This document shows positions 1 to 4,697 of a DNA stretch of 8,070 nucleotides, piece by piece. Positions within the stretch are counted from its first letter, which is position 1. Each line of letters starts with the position of its first letter. The notes under the pieces were generated by a model. It had not been told where the DNA came from, searched no databases, and saw only the letters and a program-made list of their open reading frames with translations. Source of the DNA: Candidatus Coatesiibacteriota bacterium (lineage in GTDB: Bacteria; RBG-13-66-14; B26-G2). A program made the position numbers and the translations under genes. The stretch covers positions 1-8,070 of the forward strand of contig QMNJ01000067.1 in the NCBI GenBank assembly GCA_003647715.1. The letters are read 5' to 3'.

Positions 1-1
1 C

Positions 2-205
2 CTAATTATAACCGAGGCAAGGAAGAAGGCGAGTGATATAATTGCTCAGTCAAATGAGCAGGTCAAGGAGATACAGAAGACCCTTACATCCATAAGATTG
101 CAACGAGACCAGTATATCTCCCAGTTTAAGGCACTGATAGAGCATCACTGGAGAACTCTCCATCAACTGACTGAGAACGAGGTTAAAGAGGACAAGAATG
201 GATAA
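2..205 (+). CDS. DivIVA-family protein, C-terminal fragment (5' end outside window)
   Basis: An open frame enters from the left edge and ends at TAA 203-205, giving 67 residues. The peptide starts LIITEARKKASDII and is charged, Ala/Glu/Lys-rich and heptad-like throughout, as expected of a coiled coil. It includes an R-DQYISQFKALIEHHW segment (about residues 35-50). The pattern 'EAR..A..I...A...V..I...L..LR..R..Y...FK.LIE.H...L' is the typical end of DivIVA-domain proteins, which are membrane-curvature-sensing scaffolds acting at poles or septa. The conserved N-terminal lipid-binding domain is not in the window. Context supports the call, because a DUF167/YggU gene lies close downstream and YggT-DivIVA-YggU clusters are common in bacteria. 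It could instead be another coiled-coil protein, since only the tail is visible. Confidence 0.72.
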   Translation, partial: LIITEARKKASDIIAQSNEQVKEIQKTLTSIRLQRDQYISQFKALIEHHWRTLHQLTENEVKEDKNG

Positions 206-259
206 GCAAGATGAGAAGTGATTTATATATGGAAGAATATTAACCCTCTATTTCCTTAA

Positions 260-291
260 TTGTATCTTTTTCTACTAAATAATCTTATAAT
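260..291 (+). promoter_or_regulatory. Candidate promoter for the lipoprotein gene
   Basis: A perfect TATAAT lies at 286-291 in the AT-rich gap (206-319) between the DivIVA-like gene and the lipoprotein gene. The -35 region is poor. The best match is TTGTAT at 260-265 with an over-long 20-base spacer, so only the -10 element is well supported. Transcription would start near 298, leaving a leader of about 22 bases that contains the ribosome binding site. No terminator is visible after the DivIVA-like gene, so read-through may also contribute. Confidence 0.45.
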
Positions 292-308
292 CTCAACAAA
301 ATTGGATT

Positions 309-315
309 AAGGAGG
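309..315 (+). promoter_or_regulatory. Ribosome binding site of the lipoprotein gene
   Basis: AAGGAGG is a near-perfect anti-16S match, four bases before ATG 320. It fixes that start and is the strongest Shine-Dalgarno site in the window. Confidence 0.8.
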
Positions 316-319
316 CATT

Positions 320-1027
320 ATGAAGAAGATAATCCTGATAAGTATTTCTTCTTTCTTTGCAGTTTTACTTGCATTATCATGTATCAATTATGAGCAGGAG
401 GTAACACTGAATCCTGATGGCAGTGGTGTCGCCAAGATACACTACTGGATGCAGACGGGCTCAGACACAGGAGACATAAAGGCGCCGGTCAAAGAGGAAG
501 ATATCAAGGAAGAGTATGGCAAGGTAGAGGGTGTCAAGGTATCAGAAATCAAGGTTGAGGATAAAGAGGGCAACACCCATGTATACTTCACCCTTAACTT
601 TGACAACCTTAAGGCATTCCTCAACACAGAGCTTGGCGGGCTGGACAAAGAGGCATCATACTTCAAAGAGAAAGAGGGCAAATATGATTTCCTCGGTGTG
701 GTCAAGGGCTCGGCTGAAGAGGGAGCGGAGGAGATGGACGACTTCACCAAGTCCATGCTTGGCGAATACAAGTTCACCTATCTGTTCCACTTCCCGGGCA
801 AGGTTCTGGAGACCAATGGAGAGATTGACGAGAAAGACCCCAAGACGGTGAGGTGGGAATACTCACTCGCCGAGATATCATCCAAGCCGAAGCTGGAGAT
901 GAAGGCGAGCGTAGAGAAAGCAGGCATTGGTCTTAACATCACCCTGATAATCATCATCGTAGTAGTAATCATTATCATCATCATTGTGGTCATTCTCCTC
1001 GCTGCCAGAGGCAGTAAGAAAGAATAA
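320..1027 (+). CDS. LppM/DUF3153-like lipoprotein with a C-terminal membrane helix
   Basis: The 235-residue product is a probable exported, membrane-anchored protein. Residues 1-20 form a lipoprotein-type signal (MKK, then a hydrophobic stretch) ending LALSC, so Cys21 is the likely lipidated residue. The mature part opens with a 'V-T-L-NPDGSG' strand (about 28-36) and later has 'FHFPGKVLETNGE' (about 156-168) and 'TVRWEYSL' (about 176-183). These are the hallmarks of the LppM/DUF3153 beta-rich domain. An Ile/Val-only helix at about 203-229 is followed by RGSKKE, a positive tail that should stay in the cytoplasm. The protein would then be anchored at both ends, by lipid and by helix. It forms its own unit, with a TATAAT box and strong RBS upstream and an intrinsic terminator downstream. 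The molecular function of the family is poorly defined and I do not assign one. Local GC (about 50%) is higher than in most genes to the right. Confidence 0.75.
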   Translation: MKKIILISISSFFAVLLALSCINYEQEVTLNPDGSGVAKIHYWMQTGSDTGDIKAPVKEEDIKEEYGKVEGVKVSEIKVEDKEGNTHVYFTLNFDNLKAFLNTELGGLDKEASYFKEKEGKYDFLGVVKGSAEEGAEEMDDFTKSMLGEYKFTYLFHFPGKVLETNGEIDEKDPKTVRWEYSLAEISSKPKLEMKASVEKAGIGLNITLIIIIVVVIIIIIIVVILLAARGSKKE

Positions 1028-1042
1028 CAATTAAAAATCATC

Positions 1043-1084
1043 AACAGAGGGTAGGTTTAAGGTATAACCTGCCCTTTGTTTTTT
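1043..1084 (+). terminator. Intrinsic (rho-independent) terminator after the lipoprotein gene
   Basis: The 5' arm 1043-1057 (AACAGAGGGTAGGTT) pairs along its full 15-base length with the 3' arm 1066-1080 (AACCTGCCCTTTGTT), using two G-U wobbles, across an eight-base loop (1058-1065). Six T residues (1079-1084) follow the stem, the first two of them inside its base. It lies 15 bases after the stop codon and should insulate the lipoprotein gene from the operon downstream. Confidence 0.88.
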
Positions 1085-1086
1085 AT

Positions 1087-1092
1087 TATAAT
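1087..1092 (+). promoter_or_regulatory. -10 element of the probable operon promoter (leaderless start)
   Basis: A perfect TATAAT sits six bases before ATG 1099, which places the expected transcription start at or within a base or two of that A. The -35 region would fall inside the terminator hairpin (around 1063-1069), and I see no good TTGACA match or extended -10 TG there. The promoter is therefore inferred from the -10 box and the absence of any Shine-Dalgarno sequence. Confidence 0.5.
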
Positions 1093-1098
1093 CTCCAT

Positions 1099-1371
1099 AT
1101 GGCAGAGGTTAATGTCAGGGTCTATCCTGGTTCAGCAATAGATTCAATCAAGGAGGCGACAGATACCATAATTAGAATAGCGATAAAGGAACAGGCAAGG
1201 GAAGGGAAAGCAAACAGGGCGCTTATCTCATTCCTCTCAAAAGCCCTATCTATACCTAAGAGCAGAATTACGATTGTGCGTGGAAACAAGTCAAGAGATA
1301 AGGTTATCAGAATAGAAGCATTGAGAATTGAAGAGATAATAAATAGATTGAATAAAAAGATGAAGCCATAG
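1099..1371 (+). CDS. DUF167 / YggU-family protein
   Basis: The 90-residue product has the length and motifs of the DUF167 (YggU) family, small alpha/beta proteins of unknown biochemical role. Visible signatures are an N-terminal strand 'VRVYPGSAIDSI' (6-17), the highly conserved 'REGKANRALISFLSKAL' (34-50), and 'SRITIVRGNKSRDKVIRI' (55-72), which matches the family's 'I..G..SR.K.I.I' strand. The start is constrained: no other start codon lies in frame between the terminator and ATG 1099, and the protein begins exactly where the first family strand begins. No Shine-Dalgarno sequence precedes it, and a TATAAT box ends six bases upstream, so translation is probably leaderless. Its closeness to the DivIVA-like gene recalls the widespread YggT-DivIVA-YggU neighbourhood, here split by the lipoprotein gene. 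It is the first gene of the probable long operon. Confidence 0.85.
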   Translation: MAEVNVRVYPGSAIDSIKEATDTIIRIAIKEQAREGKANRALISFLSKALSIPKSRITIVRGNKSRDKVIRIEALRIEEIINRLNKKMKP

Positions 1372-1401
1372 AGAAGATATGGTTATACAGGTTACAGTTC
1401 T

Positions 1402-2133
1402 ATGAGGTGTGCTTTAGTTCAGGCGAGAATGACATCTAAACGGCTTCCGGGCAAGGTATTGATGAAGGCGAATGAGAAGACCCTGCTTGAGATACTGATA
1501 AGCAGGTTGAGTTTAGCAAAGCAGTTAGATGAGATTGTGGTAATCACCTCAACACACTCAAGCGATAACCCAATTGTAGAGGTTTGCGAGAGAGTGGGGT
1601 GTCAGGTTTATAGAGGTTCACTCCGTGATGTGCTTGATAGGGCTTACAACGCTTCTAAATCTTATGGAGCAAGCATCATTGCGAGGATAACAGCCGACTG
1701 TGTGCTTATGGACCCCAGGGTGGTGGATATGGTGGTCAACAATCATAATGATGATTATTCCCTTACCAGGAATATCATAGATAAGGAGGGTGGATATCCG
1801 AGGGGGTTAGATGTAGAGGTGATGACATCCGAGACACTGGAGGAGATAAACAGGCGTGCAGAGGATAGATATAATAGAGAGCACTTCACCCACTACATAT
1901 ACGAGCACCCCGAGTTGTATAATATCAGGTGGATAGAAGCGCCTGAGGGTCTGAGGTGTGACCCTCACTGGCGATTGTGCGTGGATGAATGGGAGGACTT
2001 CCTGCTCATAAGGTCCATTGTTGAAGCATTTGGCAGGAGGATAATAGAGGCAGGTATAGAGGAGATATGCGAGTTTTTATGGGAAAATCCAAAACTTGCG
2101 GTGATTAACAGACATGTGAGACAGAGGACATAA
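1402..2133 (+). CDS. SpsF-family cytidylyltransferase-like protein
   Basis: The 243-residue product belongs to the CTP_transf_3 superfamily (CMP-sialate and CMP-Kdo synthetase relatives), SpsF branch. Visible motifs are the nucleotide-binding loop 'ARMTSKRLPGK' (8-18), 'RITADCVLMDP' (95-105) with the likely metal-binding Asp99, 'YPRGLDVEVM' (132-141), 'REHFTHYIYEHPELYNIR' (159-176) and 'RLCVDEWEDFLLIRSI' (191-206). The REH and GLDVEV motifs separate SpsF proteins from classical CMP-sialate synthetases. The likely role is cytoplasmic activation of an acidic or unusual sugar with CTP, but the substrate is not predictable and SpsF biochemistry is poorly established. ATG 1402 is the only plausible start, because the CTP loop begins at residue 8. 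Its RBS is weak (AGGT about 10 bases upstream). It lies 30 bases after the DUF167 gene and precedes a PseG/SpsG-like gene, the same order as spsF-spsG in Bacillus. Confidence 0.85.
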   Translation: MRCALVQARMTSKRLPGKVLMKANEKTLLEILISRLSLAKQLDEIVVITSTHSSDNPIVEVCERVGCQVYRGSLRDVLDRAYNASKSYGASIIARITADCVLMDPRVVDMVVNNHNDDYSLTRNIIDKEGGYPRGLDVEVMTSETLEEINRRAEDRYNREHFTHYIYEHPELYNIRWIEAPEGLRCDPHWRLCVDEWEDFLLIRSIVEAFGRRIIEAGIEEICEFLWENPKLAVINRHVRQRT

Positions 2134-2144
2134 TCATTGGTATC

Positions 2145-2175
2145 TTTCATATATATGGCATATTGTTTCATAGAT
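2145..2175 (+). repeat. Pair of direct repeats 21 bases apart in the SpsF-PseG gap
   Basis: TTTCATATAT (2145-2154) and TTTCATAGAT (2166-2175) match at 9 of 10 positions and start 21 bases apart, about two helical turns. They occupy much of the 61-base gap between the SpsF- and PseG-like genes. A weak promoter-like pair, TTGGTA (2137-2142) and TATTGT (2161-2166) with an 18-base spacer, overlaps them. This could be a small operator or chance in AT-rich DNA. Confidence 0.25.
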
Positions 2176-2183
2176 ATTTAAAC

Positions 2184-2188
2184 AGAGG
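2184..2188 (+). promoter_or_regulatory. Ribosome binding site supporting the TTG start at 2195
   Basis: AGAGG lies six bases before TTG 2195. The only in-frame codons between this TTG and the upstream stop (TAG 2171-2173) that could start translation are this TTG and a rare ATA, so the site decides the start. Confidence 0.6.
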
Positions 2189-2194
2189 CAGTAT

Positions 2195-3166
2195 TTGAGG
2201 AATAGTAACTCACTAATCGGTTTCAGAGTTGACGCTAGCGACAGTATCGGTTTCGGTCATGTAGTCAGATGCCTTGCGCTTGCTGAATATATGTTGGACT
2301 ATGGTCATGATGTTGTGTTCATAACCAGAGACCTTGATAAGGTAAAGAGAGCCACAGGCGACAGATACACCATAATGGAGATAGAGAATGATAGTGCAGA
2401 TAGTATCTTATCAAAAGTGCATCCCAGGGTTATGGTGATAGACCTGAGGGAGGGCGGTGAGCAATTGTCTGAGGAGCTCGTTAGTAGGGTCTCTAATGTG
2501 GTATTAATAAGTGATTTTCCCAGATATGTTCCACCTCTTATAGATATCTACTGCTTTCCAACCTTCATACCGCTTGATATTGAGATACCCGCGTCGGTTA
2601 AAGTATTTGGCGGAGGAAAATACATTCTCTTAAGGAGGGAAATAATAAACTATATAGGTAGAAGTAGCGAAGTGAGAAAGGATGTTGAGAATATCACGGT
2701 TATACTGGGTGGGGGCTATAGGAAGAGAGACGAGATGGAGGTTCTGAACACACTTGACAATATAAACTACAGAGGAGAAGTTAATCTCTTTTCTGGTATA
2801 TTTAGTATCAAAGGCGGTTTATATGATTTTAGATTAAAAGTAGTGAAGGGATTTAAAATACCATATAAAGAGATATCTCAATCGGACCTGGTGATATGTG
2901 GCTCTGGATTAAGTTTGTTTGAGACCCTGGCACTTAAGAAGCCTGCGATTTCAATACCTGGAAGCCGCAGGGAAGAGGAAGAGGTCAATGTCCTCTCAGA
3001 GATGGGATATTGCTTTGACGGGAGAGGAGATATCAGACATGTCCTATGTGAAGCGATTGAGTGTTTTGAGAGTAGGAAGAAGATTGTGAGGAATATTGAA
3101 GGCGCAGTAGATGGTAAGGGCGCAGAGAGGGTTGCGAAAGCAATAGATGAACTGGTTGGAGAATAA
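2195..3166 (+). CDS. PseG/SpsG-family nucleotide-sugar hydrolase-like protein
   Basis: The 323-residue product resembles PseG, the GT-B-fold enzyme that removes the nucleotide from a UDP-diacetamido-trideoxy sugar in pseudaminic acid synthesis, and its SpsG relatives. Residues 8-30 carry 'R-DAS-IGFGHVVRCLALA', with His22 at the position of the PseG catalytic histidine. Further signatures are 'FGGGKYILLRREI' (138-150), 'VILGGG' (169-174), the nucleotide-binding stretch around 'CGSGLSLFETLALKKP' (235-250) and 'VDGKGAERV' (305-313). The start is TTG, supported by AGAGG six bases upstream. The 'D.Y' motif usual after the second strand of PseG is absent (here V-IDLREGG, 81-88), so it may act on another nucleotide sugar, as SpsG-type proteins probably do. 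It follows the SpsF-like gene, and the two probably serve one sugar pathway. GC is about 36% in sampled lines, lower than the SpsF gene. Confidence 0.8.
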   Translation: MRNSNSLIGFRVDASDSIGFGHVVRCLALAEYMLDYGHDVVFITRDLDKVKRATGDRYTIMEIENDSADSILSKVHPRVMVIDLREGGEQLSEELVSRVSNVVLISDFPRYVPPLIDIYCFPTFIPLDIEIPASVKVFGGGKYILLRREIINYIGRSSEVRKDVENITVILGGGYRKRDEMEVLNTLDNINYRGEVNLFSGIFSIKGGLYDFRLKVVKGFKIPYKEISQSDLVICGSGLSLFETLALKKPAISIPGSRREEEEVNVLSEMGYCFDGRGDIRHVLCEAIECFESRKKIVRNIEGAVDGKGAERVAKAIDELVGE

Positions 3167-3175
3167 TTTTATCAC

Positions 3176-3180
3176 AAGGT
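3176..3180 (+). promoter_or_regulatory. Ribosome binding site favouring ATG 3190 for the flippase
   Basis: AAGGT lies nine bases before ATG 3190 but only three bases before an in-frame TTG at 3184. The spacing therefore favours the ATG as the true start. Confidence 0.5.
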
Positions 3181-3189
3181 ATTTTGACT

Positions 3190-4695
3190 ATGGCACTTGA
3201 GAATAGGGTCAAACTTATAATAGACACTGGTAAGATGTGGAGTGGGGTCTTAATCAGCCAATTGATAGCGGTGTTACGTGGTATCATCATACCCAGGTTA
3301 CTGTCGCCGATTGATTATGGCATTATTGGCGCCCTTTCACTACCAGTCAATTATTCCCAATACCTTGACCTTGGTTTTCACCGAACAATGAAACGAGAGA
3401 TTCCAAGATTAGCAGGAAAGGGAGATGAGGAGGGAATTGAGAGAGTCAAGGGCGGAACAATGCGTGTAAATATTTTTACTGTAATAATATACTCTATTGC
3501 ACTCCTCTTTTATGGAATACTCTTTGTAAGGAATAGGGTGGTTCTACTGGGCTTGGTTGCTATTATTATCTTCATATTATTCTCAAGATTTCAGCAATTT
3601 TTAAGGACAATATTTGAGTCACGACAGCGATTTGGAGTAGTTAGTTTCTCCAATATACTCTTCGCAATATTAACCCTAATAATATTAATCCCGCTTGTTT
3701 ACCTAAAGGGGCTGATAGGGTATTTTATAGGCATAGTATTCTGTGGTATCATTGTTTTTCTATATCTATTTCTAAAACGGGAAGAGAGAATCCCTCTTGG
3801 GTCCGATTGGTCAACGATAAAATCACTATCAAAGATAGGTATTCCAATGTTTTTGATGGGTATAGGTGGCACTTTACTCACCACAATTGATAGAATTATG
3901 GTTATAAAGTTTTTGTCTAGGGCAGACCTTGGCTTTTATACAATGGCGGGAACCGTAGCACTATTCCTTATTTCTCTACCTGCGAATGTATCAAAGGTTA
4001 TAGGTCCGACAATTTTTGAGACATGGGGGCGTTATGAAGACATAAACAGGTTAAAGTTATTCGCTCTTAAACCAATTTCCAGTATAACTGTCATTACCGG
4101 TTTAACCATATCAACTACCATACTTTTGATGCCTATAATCTTTCAGGTATTACTACCCAGATATATGCCTGCGGTTTACCCATGCGCTATTCTACTACTG
4201 GGTGTCTATATTCGCTCTACAGGTGTTGGAATAGGGGAGGTTCTCATTGCATTAAATAAACAGATGAAGATGTTTATGTTTCAATCTATATGTCTGGCAA
4301 TTGCAATGGGTCTTATTTACTACTTTATCCACAATGAATGGGGACTCATAGGTGTTGCACTGGGTGAGGTAATAACACTATTTATATATTATGTTATATT
4401 GTTTTCATACACAGGATGTTTACTGAACTTCAACTGGGAGGATATACTGTGGCTTATATTTGATACACTTCTGCCTCTTTCTGTTTTCGCAATTGCTACA
4501 TATTATATAATGAACAATATACTTTCTCCTCCTTATGTAGATATACAGGGATTCCACCCACACATCATAGTCGCTCTAAAAAGAATGGGGATATTGATTA
4601 TCACATCAATTCCATTGTTCGTGTATGCTCAATGGCGCTCCAGATTCTTCACCACTCTATTTGCGGGTCTTAAAACAATTTTAAAAAGGAGATAA
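3190..4695 (+). CDS. Wzx-type polysaccharide flippase (MOP superfamily)
   Basis: The product has 501 residues from ATG 3190; an in-frame TTG at 3184 would add two. It is a polytopic membrane protein with about 12-14 hydrophobic helices and basic loops, the size and layout of lipid-linked oligosaccharide flippases. Family-like segments include the N-terminal 'WSGVLISQLIAVLRGIIIPRLLSP-DYG' region and the mid-protein 'IGIPMFLMGIGGTLLTTIDRI ... LSRADLGFYTMAG', which matches the 'D.i.i..fl....lG.Y..a' repeat of Wzx/MATE-like proteins. The likely role is moving an undecaprenyl-linked glycan from the cytoplasmic to the outer face of the inner membrane. It lies 23 bases after the PseG-like gene and two bases before the GT-B gene, whose RBS lies in its 3' end. 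Which glycan it carries cannot be told. A MurJ-type lipid II flippase is less likely given the neighbours. Confidence 0.88.
   Translation: MALENRVKLIIDTGKMWSGVLISQLIAVLRGIIIPRLLSPIDYGIIGALSLPVNYSQYLDLGFHRTMKREIPRLAGKGDEEGIERVKGGTMRVNIFTVIIYSIALLFYGILFVRNRVVLLGLVAIIIFILFSRFQQFLRTIFESRQRFGVVSFSNILFAILTLIILIPLVYLKGLIGYFIGIVFCGIIVFLYLFLKREERIPLGSDWSTIKSLSKIGIPMFLMGIGGTLLTTIDRIMVIKFLSRADLGFYTMAGTVALFLISLPANVSKVIGPTIFETWGRYEDINRLKLFALKPISSITVITGLTISTTILLMPIIFQVLLPRYMPAVYPCAILLLGVYIRSTGVGIGEVLIALNKQMKMFMFQSICLAIAMGLIYYFIHNEWGLIGVALGEVITLFIYYVILFSYTGCLLNFNWEDILWLIFDTLLPLSVFAIATYYIMNNILSPPYVDIQGFHPHIIVALKRMGILIITSIPLFVYAQWRSRFFTTLFAGLKTILKRR
4686..4691 (+). promoter_or_regulatory. Ribosome binding site of the GT-B gene, inside the end of wzx
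   Basis: AAGGAG, six bases before ATG 4698, is embedded in the last codons of the flippase gene. It fixes the start and suggests translational coupling. Confidence 0.75.
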
Positions 4696-4697
4696 CG

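Noticed and set aside
211..243. Ten-codon ATG frame in the 206-319 gap
   Set aside because: Too short, no Shine-Dalgarno sequence, no leader-peptide features such as repeated regulatory codons followed by an attenuator hairpin.
206..319. Riboswitch, tRNA or small RNA in the gap before the lipoprotein gene
   Set aside because: The gap is short and AT-rich with no stable hairpin or conserved motif that I can see beyond the -10 box and RBS.
442..851. Overlapping frames inside the lipoprotein gene (minus 442-777, plus 531-851)
   Set aside because: Ser- and Arg-rich compositions typical of out-of-frame translation. The real frame has a signal peptide, family motifs and a strong RBS.
778..1044. 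Open frame on the minus strand, 88 codons, Met/Ile/Thr-rich
   Set aside because: It is the reverse-strand shadow of the Ile/Val codon run of the lipoprotein helix and overlaps the terminator. It has no RBS and no recognisable motif.
1372..1401. Possible internal promoter (TATACA at 1384-1389) before the SpsF-like gene
   Set aside because: Only four of six bases match the -10 consensus and there is no -35 element, so co-transcription from upstream is simpler.
1965..2171. Minus-strand frame of 68 codons at the end of the SpsF-like gene
   Set aside because: No family resemblance, and it overlaps conserved SpsF motifs on the plus strand. Similar minus-strand frames at 3033-3290, 3699-3884, 6457-6708, 6718-6903 and 6818-7021 are rejected for the same reason.
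3184..3189. TTG 3184 as the start of the flippase gene
   Set aside because: It lies only three bases after the AAGGT site, whereas ATG 3190 lies nine bases after it, a normal spacing. The difference is two residues.
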